NCBI RefSeq assembly: GCF_000383235.1
Contig: NZ_KB910939.1
Coordinates: forward strand, 1 to 64,000
DNA length: 64,000 nt
DNA from: Bacillus sp. 123MFChir2
Lineage (GTDB): Bacteria > Bacillota > Bacilli > Bacillales > Bacillaceae_G
Direction of reading: 5' to 3'
This document shows, piece by piece, positions 42,022 through 51,693 of this stretch. Every line of letters begins with the position of its first letter. Within the stretch, counting starts at the first letter, position 1. The position numbers were made by a program, and so were the translations under genes. Below the pieces are notes generated by a model. That model saw only the letters and a program-made list of their open reading frames with translations. It was not told the origin of the DNA and searched no databases.

Positions 42022-43194
42022 TCAACTAATCATCCGCACTGCTACGACACCTGCAATGTCTCTAATATTCGCTAACACATCTTCTTTAAGAATATCATCT
42101 ATACCATTATCAATATCAATCATTGTATAGGCGAAAGAACCTTTACTACGATTAATCATATCTGCAATATTTATATGATGCTCTGCCAGGCATGCCGTAA
42201 TTTGTCCAACCATGTTTGGAATATTTTGATGTGCAATTGTAATTCGTTTTTTGCCGATATACGGCAATTCTACATTGGGATAATTTACTGAATTGCGGAT
42301 ATTACCAGTTTCTAAAAAACTTTGCAGCTGCCTCGCTGCCATAATCGCACAATTCTCTTCTGATTCATATGTAGATGCCCCAAGATGCGGCGTTGCAATC
42401 ACATTTTTCATTTGCAACACACGCTCGTTTGGAAAATCTGTTATATAATGATTCACAATCCCCGTTTGAAGCGCTCGTTCCAACGCATCTTCGTCAACAA
42501 GCTCACCACGAGAAAAATTTAAAATGTGAACGCCTTTTTTCATTACTTGAAATGCATGTTCATTTATGATACCTCGCGTTTGTTCGAGCAACGGAACATG
42601 CAAGGTAATATAATCGCATGTCGCAAACACTTCTTCTAAACTAAACGCGCGCTGCACTTGTCTCGATAATCGCCAAGCTGTTTCAACAGAAACATATGGA
42701 TCATAACCAACGACGTCCATTCCTAATGCTAAAGCATCATTTGCTACAAGAGCACCAATTGCACCGAGTCCTATAACTCCAAGACGTTTCGAGGCAATTT
42801 CTGAACCAACGTATTGCTTTTTCCCTTTCTCTACAAGTTCCGGTACTTCTTCACCTTGCAGCCTTTTTGTCCATACAATACCGTCTATAACATTACGAGA
42901 TGACATAATTAAACTTGCAAGAACAAGCTCTTTTACAGCATTTGCATTAGCCCCAGGTGTATTAAAAACAACAATTCCTTTTTCTGTACACCGTTCGACT
43001 GGTATATTATTTACACCTGCGCCCGCTCTTGCAATTGCTTTTAAATCACTTGAAAACTCCTCATGGTGCAATGAGTAGCTTCGCAATAAAATACCATCAG
43101 GATTCTTGGTTGTTTCTCCTATTCTATATCTCTCTTTTGAAAACGTAGTAATTCCTTTTTCAGCGATTTGATTCAACGTTTGAATATGAAACAT
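42022..43194 (-). CDS. serA: D-3-phosphoglycerate dehydrogenase
   Basis: 390 residues. NAD-binding fingerprint GVIGLGAIGALVAND, substrate/catalytic stretches ARAGAGVNNIPV, NFSRGELVDEDAL and TPHLGASTYESEENCA (catalytic His with its Glu) and a C-terminal ACT domain (ITIAHQNIPNMVGQITACLA). It oxidises 3-phosphoglycerate in the first step of serine synthesis. This is the short type without the ASB domain, so serine feedback would go through ACT only. It starts 12 bases after serC, with GGGGATGAG upstream. Confidence 0.93.
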   Translation of the reverse strand: MFHIQTLNQIAEKGITTFSKERYRIGETTKNPDGILLRSYSLHHEEFSSDLKAIARAGAGVNNIPVERCTEKGIVVFNTPGANANAVKELVLASLIMSSRNVIDGIVWTKRLQGEEVPELVEKGKKQYVGSEIASKRLGVIGLGAIGALVANDALALGMDVVGYDPYVSVETAWRLSRQVQRAFSLEEVFATCDYITLHVPLLEQTRGIINEHAFQVMKKGVHILNFSRGELVDEDALERALQTGIVNHYITDFPNERVLQMKNVIATPHLGASTYESEENCAIMAARQLQSFLETGNIRNSVNYPNVELPYIGKKRITIAHQNIPNMVGQITACLAEHHINIADMINRSKGSFAYTMIDIDNGIDDILKEDVLANIRDIAGVVAVRMIS

Positions 43195-43206
43195 TTTCTC
43201 ATCCCC

Positions 43207-44289
43207 TTATCTGTGTTTCTTTTCAAATGCATACATGAAATTCACGAATTTTTGTACACCTTCCACTGGCATTGCGTTATAAATACTAGCACGCATACCG
43301 CCAACTGAGCGATGTCCTTTCAATTCCTCAAAACCATGCTTTTTCGCTTCTTGAATAAACAACGCATTTCGTTCATTTGAAGAGGTTGTAAATGGAATAT
43401 TCATTAAAGATCGGTATGTAGTTTGTACGGGTGAAGTGAACACACTTGATTCATCTAAAAAGTTGTATAGAATTGCTGCTTTTTTGTAATTTCTTTTTTC
43501 GATTTCCTGCACACCTCCTTGTGCTTTCAGCCACTGCAAAACTAACTTTGTTACATAAATACTGAAAGTTGGCGGCGTATTATAAAGTGAATTATGTTTA
43601 CTGTAAGTTCCATAGTTTAACATTGCCGGGCAAGAAGAATTCGCAGCACCAACCAAATCTTTACGAACGATGACAACTGTTAACCCTGCAGGCCCTAAAT
43701 TTTTCTGTGCCCCAGCATAAATAAGACCAAACTTAGTGACATCATACTCTTCAGATAAAATATTTGAAGACATATCAGCAACGAGTGGGATTTCTCCTGT
43801 CTCAGGAATATTTACATAACGCGTACCTTCAATTGTATTATTCGTTGTAATATGCATATAATCTATTTCTTGAGAAAAAAGTGTACGATTGAATTCTGGA
43901 ATGGATGTAAAGCGGTCATGTTCAGAAGATGCAACAACCGAAACCGTTCCGATTTTTTCTGCTTCTTGGATCGCTTTTTTGGACCAGGAGCCTGTATGTA
44001 CATATGCCGCTTGTTTATATCGGTGCATTAAATTGAGTGGAATCATGGAGAATTGTAAAGATGCGCCCCCTTGAATAAAAAGAACTTCATAATTTTCAGG
44101 GATATTCATTACCTCACACAATAGACTTTTCGTTTCGTCTATAATATCCTGAAAGACTGCAGATCTGTGACTCATTTCCATTATCGACATTCCTGTTTCC
44201 TGGTAATTCAATAAATCTTTTTGTACTTGCTCTAAAACAGAAATAGGAAGTGTAGATGGCCCCGCTGAAAAATTGTATACTCGATGCAT
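43207..44289 (-). CDS. serC: Phosphoserine aminotransferase
   Basis: 360 residues, PLP-dependent class V aminotransferase. MHRVYNFSAGPSTLPISVLE and SHRSAVFQDIIDE open the protein, and LIYAGAQKNLGPAGLTVVIV carries the PLP lysine. It converts 3-phosphohydroxypyruvate to phosphoserine. Two adjacent ATGs exist; the second (44289) has the better distance to GAGAGGGG. First gene of serC-serA-DUF1015. serB is not in the window. I saw no T-box or other leader element in the 170 bases upstream. Confidence 0.93.
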   Translation of the reverse strand: MHRVYNFSAGPSTLPISVLEQVQKDLLNYQETGMSIMEMSHRSAVFQDIIDETKSLLCEVMNIPENYEVLFIQGGASLQFSMIPLNLMHRYKQAAYVHTGSWSKKAIQEAEKIGTVSVVASSEHDRFTSIPEFNRTLFSQEIDYMHITTNNTIEGTRYVNIPETGEIPLVADMSSNILSEEYDVTKFGLIYAGAQKNLGPAGLTVVIVRKDLVGAANSSCPAMLNYGTYSKHNSLYNTPPTFSIYVTKLVLQWLKAQGGVQEIEKRNYKKAAILYNFLDESSVFTSPVQTTYRSLMNIPFTTSSNERNALFIQEAKKHGFEELKGHRSVGGMRASIYNAMPVEGVQKFVNFMYAFEKKHR

Positions 44290-44466
44290 CATATTCCCCT
44301 CTCTCTTTTTGTTTTTTGTAAATATTAAAACTTTCTGAATTATAACTCATATAAAATAACCGGTCAAATCGTTTCCCCTATTTTATTCTAAGAAGTATTG
44401 AAATCGTTCTCATGAGTGGGTTTTCACGACGTTCTTTTTTACTTTCTTTTCGTATTGAAACAAAAA

Positions 44467-44492
44467 AGTGTTAAGCACGTCTGCTTAACACT
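44467..44492 (-). terminator. Terminator of the DUF378 gene
   Basis: Perfect 11-bp arms (44467-44477 and 44482-44492), CGTC loop, T6 run on the minus strand. Confidence 0.92.
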
Positions 44493-44514
44493 TTGAATAA
44501 TAATTGTATAATTG

Positions 44515-44706
44515 CTAATTACTTGCAAAAAAACGGTCATAAATTTGATAAAGTGCAGAAATACCAATAAGCCAATAAACGGTATCAACAAGCGCTGGTA
44601 CAGAACCAAAAATTTTCTCCACTAGATTAAAATCTAGCGCAACAAATAACCAGTTTAAACCGCCAATAATCACCAGAATTGCTGTAAGGTATGACAAAAA
44701 TTTCAT
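44515..44706 (-). CDS. DUF378 small membrane protein
   Basis: 63 residues, two membrane helices. The DUF378 marks are LVIIGGLNWLFVAL and DTVYWLIGISALYQI. The function is unknown; the family is widespread in bacteria. GGGGGC lies about 8 bases before ATG 44706. Single gene with its own terminator. Confidence 0.88.
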   Translation of the reverse strand: MKFLSYLTAILVIIGGLNWLFVALDFNLVEKIFGSVPALVDTVYWLIGISALYQIYDRFFASN

Positions 44707-44799
44707 TATGATTGCCCCCTTGGTGAAAAATGGTGAAAGGCCTTTCGCTATATTATATGCATGGAATTGTTGAATTTGCCTATTATTTTTATTTTTTCG

Positions 44800-44905
44800 T
44801 TTTAAACATATAAGTCGCTACTGTGCAGAATACAAAATGACCTGTACTTACTTTTCCTTTTGTTTTAAATCTTACCTGTGAAAGAAAAAGGCCCTAACTA
44901 CTTCT
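44800..44905. repeat. TATATAAAT-family repeat, truncated, first of a tandem pair
   Basis: AACATATAAGTCGCTACTGT, GTACTTACTTTTCCTTTTGT and a CCTGTGAAAGAAAAAGG block match the left two thirds of the family in reverse orientation. It runs directly into the next copy. Confidence 0.55.
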
Positions 44906-45087
44906 ATATACATTCATTTTGATTTACTAACATACAAATCCCTGCTATGAAAAATACAACATAATCTACACTTGCTTTCTCCCTTTGTTTAACACTTGGC
45001 ATGTGGCAGACTCCTATGCGCGCTCAGACGCTCTCGTCCCCTAAAAAAGGCGGTTTTTATGTTAGTTTTTCAATTTGTATTTATATA
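44906..45087. repeat. TATATAAAT-ended repeat, copy C
   Basis: About 182 bases from CTATATACATTCATTTTGAT to GTATTTATATA (ending 45087). It contains AACATACAAATCCCTGCTAT, CACTTGGCATGTGGCAG, GACGCTCTCGTCC and GGTTTTTATGTTAGTTTTTC, the reverse-orientation blocks of copies A and B. It ends 11 bases before the NETI gene. Confidence 0.75.
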
Positions 45088-45097
45088 GCGTTGCACT

Positions 45098-45304
45098 TTA
45101 TACCGTTTTTAACTTTCCTTCAAATATTATTTTTCGTCCACAAGGCTCTACAACCGTTTTGCCATCTCTTTTCACTTCATGAAAAATAGGCTCTTCCATA
45201 CGGCGTGACGGTGCATATCCTTCCTTTTCCATTCTTTCGAGGCACTGTGTAATTGTTTCATCTGGTAATACTTCAAATTTCTTCTTTTTTAATTGCTTTG
45301 TCAT
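45098..45304 (-). CDS. NETI-motif protein
   Basis: 68 residues. [20 protein letters not shown] and [12 protein letters not shown] match the small NETI family (usual motif NETI; here DETI) found in Bacilli. Its function is unknown. It is basic and soluble, with no signal peptide. It starts 4 bases after the MFS stop, so it is cotranscribed with it; the AGGTAAA before the ATG overlaps the end of the MFS gene. Confidence 0.8.
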   Translation of the reverse strand: MTKQLKKKKFEVLPDETITQCLERMEKEGYAPSRRMEEPIFHEVKRDGKTVVEPCGRKIIFEGKLKTV

Positions 45305-45308
45305 TATT

Positions 45309-46484
45309 TTACCTACTTTCTACTTTCCTTATCATTGCTTGACTTTTCATATATGCCACATAAACAATTGATATTCCTGCCATAATGAGCATAACGGCAA
45401 AGAAAAAGCTTGTATCCTGTATTTTCTCTATAAATAGGCCACCTAATACAGGCCCAGTAATGCTTCCGATACTAAAAGCAATCCCACACAAAATATTTCC
45501 TGCTGGTAATAAATGTTTGGATAATAAATCAGTCATATAACCGAGTCCAAGTGAAAAACAGGATCCAATAACCATACCAGCAAGTAACATAAATATAAAT
45601 ACAAGCCAATAATAGTCATCAAATATAGCTGCGATTAGAAAAATCACTGTACTAACGCTAAACGCCCATGTTAAAATACGCTCTCTTCCAAGACGATCAC
45701 TAAGAATACCAAGTGGTATTTGCGTAATAATTCCACCGATCGAAAATGCTGGCAATAAAAATGAAATTTGTTCAACAGACCAACCTTTCCTCATCGCATA
45801 AACAGGCAAATTACTATTAAGCATTCCTTCTAATACTCCGTAAGCTAACGGTGCAAGTAAAGCGATCCACCCCATTATCCAAACTTGCTTATAGCGCTGC
45901 AAAGAGGATTCGCTTTCTTGATTCACTTCCCCTTGATCAGGAAATGCGTTTTGCGCTGGAATTAACAATAACCAACCTATTAAACAAAGGATAGTTGATA
46001 CAATAAACGGTGTTGCAATACCATATTGTACTGTACTCGCTAAATAAGGACCCATTGCAAAACCGATACTAAAAAATGCTCCATAAATAGAAACTTGTTT
46101 TCCAACCTTGTGCGGACTAGCAGTTGTCGTAATCCACGTTTGTGTTCCAACATGAAGCATATGATCCCCTACTCCAACTAAAAAACGAAGAACAAACCAT
46201 ACCCAAAAAGAAGAGGTTTGCGTAAACAAAAATAGTGCTCCAACAACAATGAAGCCTCCAATTACAATAAGAGGTTTCATTCCAAATTTTTGCATCGGTT
46301 TCTCAAGCCAAGGTGAAATAACAAAAATACCAATATATAATGCCGTTGCATGAAGGCCATTAAAGCTTGAGCTAATTCCTTCTTTCTCAAAAATCATTGC
46401 GATTGCCGGTAACAACATACCTTGTGAAAGTCCAGAAATCGCAACAATTCCAACCATGATCCAAAACGTATACTTTCTTCCCAT
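45309..46484 (-). CDS. MFS transporter
   Basis: 391 residues, about 12 helices. The inter-helix 2-3 loop is [11 protein letters not shown], helix 4 is [20 protein letters not shown], and the 8-9 loop is [13 protein letters not shown]. It is a drug or metabolite exporter-type major facilitator without a clear substrate. The start is ATG 46484 after GAGGGAG; the 26 earlier in-frame codons carry no ribosome site. First gene of the pair with the NETI protein. Confidence 0.85.
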   Translation of the reverse strand: MGRKYTFWIMVGIVAISGLSQGMLLPAIAMIFEKEGISSSFNGLHATALYIGIFVISPWLEKPMQKFGMKPLIVIGGFIVVGALFLFTQTSSFWVWFVLRFLVGVGDHMLHVGTQTWITTTASPHKVGKQVSIYGAFFSIGFAMGPYLASTVQYGIATPFIVSTILCLIGWLLLIPAQNAFPDQGEVNQESESSLQRYKQVWIMGWIALLAPLAYGVLEGMLNSNLPVYAMRKGWSVEQISFLLPAFSIGGIITQIPLGILSDRLGRERILTWAFSVSTVIFLIAAIFDDYYWLVFIFMLLAGMVIGSCFSLGLGYMTDLLSKHLLPAGNILCGIAFSIGSITGPVLGGLFIEKIQDTSFFFAVMLIMAGISIVYVAYMKSQAMIRKVESR

Positions 46485-46570
46485 TTTATTACGCTCCCTC
46501 GATAAACTCACATCCTTTATTATAGATGTTTTATCCGTAAATCGTATACTCTTAATTTCCACAAAAATAA

Positions 46571-46594
46571 AGCTAGAAGTTCAGACTTCTAGCT
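46571..46594 (-). terminator. Terminator of the 46596 gene
   Basis: Perfect 10-bp arms (46571-46580 and 46585-46594), TCAG loop, TTTATTTTTGT on the minus strand. Confidence 0.88.
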
Positions 46595-46595
46595 T

Positions 46596-46901
46596 TCATC
46601 CTTCCCATACTTGAGCTTTTACATATGGCTGCATATGGTTTATATATGATTTCATTTTAGGAGCATAAAAAACGGGTTGCGGCACAACTACACCTTGCGC
46701 TGGATGCGAATAAGAATAAGTCACATAATATTTCGTTCCATATACCGGAGGGTATGTATGGAAGTATAATTTTTGTATATGCGTATTAGTACCATTTAGC
46801 AAAGGATGCGCATACACAGTCCTATCACGAATTGATGGATAAGCCATTTTCGGAATCAACATCGGTACAAAAGTAGCTGGTTCTGTATAAAAAATCACCA
46901 T
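46596..46901 (-). CDS. Tyr/Pro/His-rich small protein, perhaps spore coat-like
   Basis: 101 residues with high Tyr, Pro and His content (YFHTYPPVYGTKYYVTYSYS, VVVPQPVFYAP, HMQPYV) and no helix-rich core. Such composition is seen in spore coat and crust proteins, but no family motif is visible. GGAGAAGG lies before ATG 46901. Single gene with a terminator directly after the stop. The assignment to the spore is a guess from composition. Confidence 0.6.
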   Translation of the reverse strand: MVIFYTEPATFVPMLIPKMAYPSIRDRTVYAHPLLNGTNTHIQKLYFHTYPPVYGTKYYVTYSYSHPAQGVVVPQPVFYAPKMKSYINHMQPYVKAQVWEG

Positions 46902-46969
46902 AACCTTCTCCTTTTCAAAACAATCCTATTACAGTATACGTTTCTTATGTGCAATAGGAAACAGTACAA

Positions 46970-47866
46970 CTATCCATTCAAAAATGCGATTACTTCATTT
47001 ATAAACACGTCTAAACAATCGATATATGGCGAATGCCCACAATCTTCTAGCATGACCAATTTGGCATTTGGTAAATGCTTTGCCAACTCTTCACCAACTA
47101 CTTTTGGTACCACATAATCACGATCCCCTTGGAGAACTAATGTTGGCACTTGAATTCGATTCATATCCCCGTTCCCTGATACAACTCCGTTATGTTCATC
47201 TGATATATTAAATGTTACAAGTCCATAATTTACATCAACAAAATTCCGCTGCGATAACATATCATTCAAATATTTTTCATAGCGATCTGGACTAGGCTGA
47301 TGATGCGTATAAATAAGTAAATTCCAGACATTACGATAATACTGCTTATCCTTTTGTTTTAAAGCTTCAACAACAGGTGCAATTTGAACAGGATCTTCCG
47401 CTATTTCTTCTTTTGTTGTTAACAGATTTGATACAATTGGTTGACCATTTATATCCTTCTTATATATTGGATATCCTTTCACCCCTACTGATTCTACCAA
47501 TATAAGTTTATTCACATTCATCGGATAAGTTGCTGCAAACTGCATCGCAACTCCTCCCCCCATTGACCATCCGACCAATGAGAAGTTTTTCAATTGCAGT
47601 TCATCCACAAACAACTTCACATCTTCTGCAAAATCATTCAATGAATCAATCGGATGATGATAAGTCGAGAAGCCAAAACCTCGTAAATCAAGAGCATAAA
47701 TATGATAAGAATCTTGCAGGTGTTCAATAACTAAATCCCAATGCTGTGAAGATGTCATATTCCCGTGAATAAGCACTACTATTTCTGTTCCACTTCCTGC
47801 TTCTTGATAAGCAATTGTTTCTCCATTTGATAATGCTACTGATTTCATAATGGCAGGTTTCATCAT
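46970..47866 (-). CDS. Alpha/beta hydrolase
   Basis: 298 residues. Oxyanion HG is in VVLIHGNMTSSQHWD, the nucleophile S101 in LVGWSMGGGVAM, the acid in LVLQGDRDYVVP and the histidine in DCGHSPYID. No signal peptide. It is a cytoplasmic esterase- or peptidase-like enzyme of unknown substrate. GAGGGGG lies 8 bases before the first of two ATGs. It is divergent from the MarR gene, with a 190-base gap, and so could share its operator. Confidence 0.88.
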   Translation of the reverse strand: MMKPAIMKSVALSNGETIAYQEAGSGTEIVVLIHGNMTSSQHWDLVIEHLQDSYHIYALDLRGFGFSTYHHPIDSLNDFAEDVKLFVDELQLKNFSLVGWSMGGGVAMQFAATYPMNVNKLILVESVGVKGYPIYKKDINGQPIVSNLLTTKEEIAEDPVQIAPVVEALKQKDKQYYRNVWNLLIYTHHQPSPDRYEKYLNDMLSQRNFVDVNYGLVTFNISDEHNGVVSGNGDMNRIQVPTLVLQGDRDYVVPKVVGEELAKHLPNAKLVMLEDCGHSPYIDCLDVFINEVIAFLNG

Positions 47867-47998
47867 TTTGTATCCCCCTCAAAAGTATCAATAACACACA
47901 TTTAAAAAAACAGAAAATTCAAACTTAATTATATCATACAGAATATACGTTCTCAATCTGAAAGTGAACTTTTTTTCGTAAGCGTAACGATAGACTAC

Positions 47999-48041
47999 TA
48001 GACAATTCAGAAAAAAATAGATATAGTTAGCTAGGTAACTA
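47999..48041 (+). promoter_or_regulatory. marR promoter with overlapping palindromic operator
   Basis: -35 TAGACA (47999-48004), 17-base spacer, -10 TATAGT (48022-48027). An 18-base near-perfect palindrome TAGTTAGCTAGGTAACTA (48024-48041, 16 of 18 symmetric) overlaps the -10 box and the start point. That is a typical place for a MarR autorepressor site. Confidence 0.7.
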
Positions 48042-48060
48042 ATTAGGAAAGGAAAAAAAT

Positions 48061-48477
48061 ATGGACGAAAAACAACACTTTTTTCACACTGTCAGCCAAA
48101 CTGCGCGGAAATTTTCCAAGAGATTCAACGAACGTGTTTCTCCAACTGGTTTATACAGCGCGCAGTGGGCCGTCATCTTCAGGCTAAATCAAACCGGTCC
48201 TTGTACACAAACAGAATTGTGTCAATACTTAAACGTTGAGTCTCCAACAATGACCCGCACTTTAAAGCGTATGGAATTAATGGGATGGATTACTCGAACA
48301 GAGGGAACCGATCGACGCGAAAAGCTCATTTCATTATCAGAAACAGCAATCGCAATGATACCGAGTTGGCAGGCAGAGGTCTACTCATTTGAAGAAAAAG
48401 CATTGCAAGATATTAGCGATGAAGAGCTTCGCCTTGCTTTTCATGTGCTACAAAAAGTAATTCGAAATCTTGATTAG
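48061..48477 (+). CDS. MarR-family transcriptional regulator
   Basis: 138 residues. The winged helix is CTQTELCQYLNVESPTMTRT then LKRMELMGWITRTEGTDRRE, with the wing residues D-R-R. Flanking helices form the dimer. It probably represses itself and the MFS gene 17 bases downstream until a small aromatic ligand or oxidant binds. AGGAAAGG lies before ATG 48061. The palindrome at 48024 is its likely operator. Confidence 0.9.
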   Translation: MDEKQHFFHTVSQTARKFSKRFNERVSPTGLYSAQWAVIFRLNQTGPCTQTELCQYLNVESPTMTRTLKRMELMGWITRTEGTDRREKLISLSETAIAMIPSWQAEVYSFEEKALQDISDEELRLAFHVLQKVIRNLD

Positions 48478-48494
48478 AAATTGGAGGGATGACT

Positions 48495-49694
48495 ATGGAA
48501 AGTCAAAGACTTTGGACGAAAGACTTCATTGGAACATGTTTGAGTAGTCTATTTCTCTTTTTAACATTTTATATGCTCATAACAACCTTGCCTGTATATG
48601 TTATTGACGGATTAAAAGGAAAACCTGAAGAAATGGGTCTTGTGGCAACAGTGTTCCTTATTTCTTCTGTAATCTGCCGACCATTTACAGGGAAATGGCT
48701 TGATGATTTAGGAAGGAAGAAAATTTTATTCATCTCCCTTTCGTTATTTTTAGCTGCAACAGTTATGTACTTCGGTGCGCAAAGCTTATTTTTACTGCTT
48801 GCTCTTCGCTTCTTACATGGTATCGGATTCGGAATGGCAACAACTGCTACTGGCACAATCGTAACAGATGTAGCGCCGGCTCATAGGCGCGGTGAAGCGC
48901 TTGGTTATTACGGAGTATTTATGAGTTTACCGATGGTTATCGGTCCTTTTTTAGGTTTAACGATTATTTCTAAATTCTCATTTACAGGTTTATTTATCCT
49001 TTGTTCTATATTTTCTATCCTTGCTTTTCTATGCGGACTATTTGTAAATATTCCTGATGAAAAAACAGCTGTCACTAACGAAAAAAAACGTATGCAATGG
49101 AAAGATTTAATAGAGCCTTCAACAATTCCAATTGCTCTGACAGGTTGTGTACTTTCCTTTTCCTATAGCGGTATTCTTTCATTCATTCCCGTTTATGCGA
49201 AAGAGCTTGGCATGGCCGATATTGCTAGTTATTTCTTTGTTGTATACGCAATTGTAGTGGTTATTTCTAGGCCATTTTCAGGAAAAATATTCGATCGATT
49301 CGGAGAAAATGTTCTTATTTATCCATCTATTATTATCTTTATGATTGGGATGTTCATTTTAAGCCAAGCACAAACGTCATTTTGGTTACTTGCTTCTGGC
49401 GTACTTATCGGCTTTGGATATGGAACCTTAATCCCGAGCTTCCAAACAATTGCAGTTAGTGCTGCACCAAATCACAGGCGCGGATCTGCAACAGCTACTT
49501 ATTTCTCATTCTTCGATACAGGGATTGGTATCGGTTCTTTCGTTCTAGGAATTGTCGCAGCGCATTCAAGTTATCATCATATGTATTTTATTTCTTCCAT
49601 TATCGTTGCATTTACATTACTGATTTACTATTTTCTTCATGGACGAAAACAAAAGTTCAAAAAGCAAACAACAGAAGAAAAACTATCTGCTTAA
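48495..49694 (+). CDS. MFS multidrug-type exporter
   Basis: 399 residues, about 12 helices. Motif A is GKWLDDLGRKKI in the 2-3 loop, motif B is LRFLHGIGFGMATTATGTIV, and a second motif A-like loop is GKIFDRFGE. It resembles Bacillus YwoG/YfmO-type exporters. Cotranscribed behind a MarR gene, the usual pairing for drug efflux. The start is the second ATG (48495), 6 bases after GGAGGG; the first ATG abuts that site. A strong terminator follows. Confidence 0.88.
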   Translation: MESQRLWTKDFIGTCLSSLFLFLTFYMLITTLPVYVIDGLKGKPEEMGLVATVFLISSVICRPFTGKWLDDLGRKKILFISLSLFLAATVMYFGAQSLFLLLALRFLHGIGFGMATTATGTIVTDVAPAHRRGEALGYYGVFMSLPMVIGPFLGLTIISKFSFTGLFILCSIFSILAFLCGLFVNIPDEKTAVTNEKKRMQWKDLIEPSTIPIALTGCVLSFSYSGILSFIPVYAKELGMADIASYFFVVYAIVVVISRPFSGKIFDRFGENVLIYPSIIIFMIGMFILSQAQTSFWLLASGVLIGFGYGTLIPSFQTIAVSAAPNHRRGSATATYFSFFDTGIGIGSFVLGIVAAHSSYHHMYFISSIIVAFTLLIYYFLHGRKQKFKKQTTEEKLSA

Positions 49695-49704
49695 TCAAAT
49701 AAGA

Positions 49705-49738
49705 GAGAGTAAACTTCTACGTTTACTCTCCTTTTTTT
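49705..49738 (+). terminator. Terminator of the marR-MFS operon
   Basis: Perfect 10-bp arms (49705-49714 and 49721-49730) and a T7 run. Confidence 0.92.
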
Positions 49739-49789
49739 GCTTCTTTATAAGCTCATCTCTTATAATAAGATAAGAAGGAGGTTTATATT

Positions 49790-51052
49790 ATGAGGTTTAA
49801 AAAATCGCCGCTTATTTTCATCATTTTAATTTTCATGTGTATATTAACTGGTATAGGATTTACGTTATTCAATCCAAATAAAAGTTTTTCTTCAAGACAA
49901 ACAGTAACGAAAAAAAACTGGTTACAAGATCCGTATCTTCGTTGGTCGTATTCACATATGCGCGAATTTGCTTCAACAAAAGTTGTCGCTAAAAATCCAA
50001 ATTATATATCCTCACTTCGGGCTAATTTGCAAGACCTAGATAAGCTAGAAATTAAAGATGAAAATGACAAAAATACAACGGTTCGGAAATTATTAGAAAA
50101 ACATAAAACAGATGCGTTCGTTGTTCTACATGATGGGAAACTTGTATATGAACGGTACTTAGATGGATATAAAACAACCGAACCACATGGCATGGCATCG
50201 GTAGCAAAAGTATTTACAGGGCTGCTCGTTAATACCTTCATTGAAGAAGGAAAGCTGCAGCCAAACGCAACTGCAGAAACTTATGTAAAAGAATTAAAAG
50301 GAACACCATTTGGAATAGCAACAATTCAACAACTATTAGATATGCAAGTTTCAGTAGAATATCCAACTCACGGTTTTAAGCAAGCTGGATTAGATAATCA
50401 AGATGCACAATTATATTTAGCAAGCAACCTTCTTCCTCGCAGTAAAAAATATGATGGACCGGTAACAATATATGACATGTTGCTAGAAGCAAATGAAACC
50501 GCAGCTCCAGGAGAAACATTTTCATATAATAACGGTTCTGCAGAAACACTAGCATGGATCCTTCGCACTGTAACAGGAAAATCGCTCGCAGATCTAGTAA
50601 GTGAACGCATTTGGTCACCAATTGGCGCAGAAGAAAATGCATATTACGTTGTTGATGAAACAGGAGTAGAACAAGCAAGTGCAGGATTAAATGCCACCGC
50701 CCGAGACATGGCGAAATTGGGGAAAATGATTTTAGACAATGGTGTATATGACGGAAAACAAGTTATTTCTTCTTCTATTATTGAAGAAATTAAACATATA
50801 CAAAAATACGAACTTCCAGTCGGCGATGGCGAGGAATATTCTTATCATAATCAGTGGTGGATCTCTCATAACGAAAATAATGCATTCGAAGTACTAGGCA
50901 GTTATGGACAAAGATTGTATATCGATCCAACTGCGCATATGGTTATTGTTCATTTTTCTTCCAATGCGAATCTTAATGGAGAAATACAATCCGCATATGA
51001 CAATATGTATTTGCAAATTGCTGAATACTTACAGAGAGCATCCTCTAATTAA
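49790..51052 (+). CDS. Serine hydrolase of the beta-lactamase/PBP-like family
   Basis: 420 residues. An N-terminal membrane anchor (IFIILIFMCILTGIGFTLF) places the catalytic domain outside. The SxxK motif is S137-V-A-K140 in HGMASVAKVFTGLL. FSYNNG supplies the YxN motif. The domain resembles 6-aminohexanoate-dimer hydrolase and class C beta-lactamase-like esterases. The substrate may be a D-amino-acid peptide or ester; it does not need to be a beta-lactam. AGGAGG lies 9 bases before ATG 49790. Single gene. Confidence 0.85.
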   Translation: MRFKKSPLIFIILIFMCILTGIGFTLFNPNKSFSSRQTVTKKNWLQDPYLRWSYSHMREFASTKVVAKNPNYISSLRANLQDLDKLEIKDENDKNTTVRKLLEKHKTDAFVVLHDGKLVYERYLDGYKTTEPHGMASVAKVFTGLLVNTFIEEGKLQPNATAETYVKELKGTPFGIATIQQLLDMQVSVEYPTHGFKQAGLDNQDAQLYLASNLLPRSKKYDGPVTIYDMLLEANETAAPGETFSYNNGSAETLAWILRTVTGKSLADLVSERIWSPIGAEENAYYVVDETGVEQASAGLNATARDMAKLGKMILDNGVYDGKQVISSSIIEEIKHIQKYELPVGDGEEYSYHNQWWISHNENNAFEVLGSYGQRLYIDPTAHMVIVHFSSNANLNGEIQSAYDNMYLQIAEYLQRASSN

Positions 51053-51079
51053 GTTTAAATCCCTAAATTTTTGTTACGA

Positions 51080-51105
51080 AAAGAGCTGTCTCATGACAGC
51101 TCTTT
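51080..51105. terminator. Bidirectional terminator, overlapping a gene end
   Basis: Perfect 11-bp arms (51080-51090 and 51095-51105), TCAT loop. The right arm contains the last codons and stop of the converging 51091 gene. Confidence 0.9.
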
Positions 51106-51459
51106 CTCAATAATTGTAATTACATATTTCCATTGTTCTTCTGAAAGACATAACGGTTTTAATTGAAACACCATAGAACAGATATCTTCTATATAATGGA
51201 CATTCCCTTGTAAAAATCCCCATTGAAGAAACTTAGGTACATACAAATCTGCAACTTGTTCACTTTGTTCTACTAAAATATCCACTTCTCTTTCACAAAC
51301 GCCTCTTATAAGATACTCTTCTCGCACTTCTTGTTTGACTTTAGTAAATTGCTCGCTTTTCTCCTTTATATCAGATAAACACCTAAGATAAGAACAAAAC
51401 AAATCATCTTCTCTTTTACATATACTCATAATTTTGTAAATCAGTTCTCTATTTTCCAT
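51091..51459 (-). CDS. Protein of unknown function
   Basis: 122 residues, helical and acidic, with five cysteines (SICKREDDLFCSYLRCL, GVCEREVDILVEQ, CSMVFQLKPLCLSEEQW). No signal peptide or membrane segment. The tail TIIEKELS is encoded within the terminator hairpin at 51080-51105. GGAAACGG lies before ATG 51459. I do not recognise a family. Confidence 0.65.
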   Translation of the reverse strand: MENRELIYKIMSICKREDDLFCSYLRCLSDIKEKSEQFTKVKQEVREEYLIRGVCEREVDILVEQSEQVADLYVPKFLQWGFLQGNVHYIEDICSMVFQLKPLCLSEEQWKYVITIIEKELS

Positions 51460-51693
51460 AATTCCGTTTCCTTTTCATACATTCTTTATAACCATTCCTC
51501 TCTCTTTTGACTCATCAAATGGCAGCACAGAGCTAAAGTATTCTTTATAAAACTAAGAACGGTTACACAATATCCCATCTCTTTCAATCCTTTTTTTCAT
51601 GTTTCAAAATGGCAGCATTGAAGCTAGAAGAGTTTGGATGCACATATACAATTCATATGCTCATTGCAAACAACACTTTCCTTTAATTCCCTT
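51460..51693. other. Gene-free spacer with a short direct repeat
   Basis: Two similar stretches 88 bases apart, TCAAATGGCAGCA...AGCTA (about 51516) and CAAAATGGCAGCA...AGCTA (about 51604), look like a degraded duplication. No gene is seen. Confidence 0.35.

Noticed and set aside
44293-44466. Riboswitch or T-box before serC
   Set aside because: No conserved blocks of any leader element were found in this stretch.
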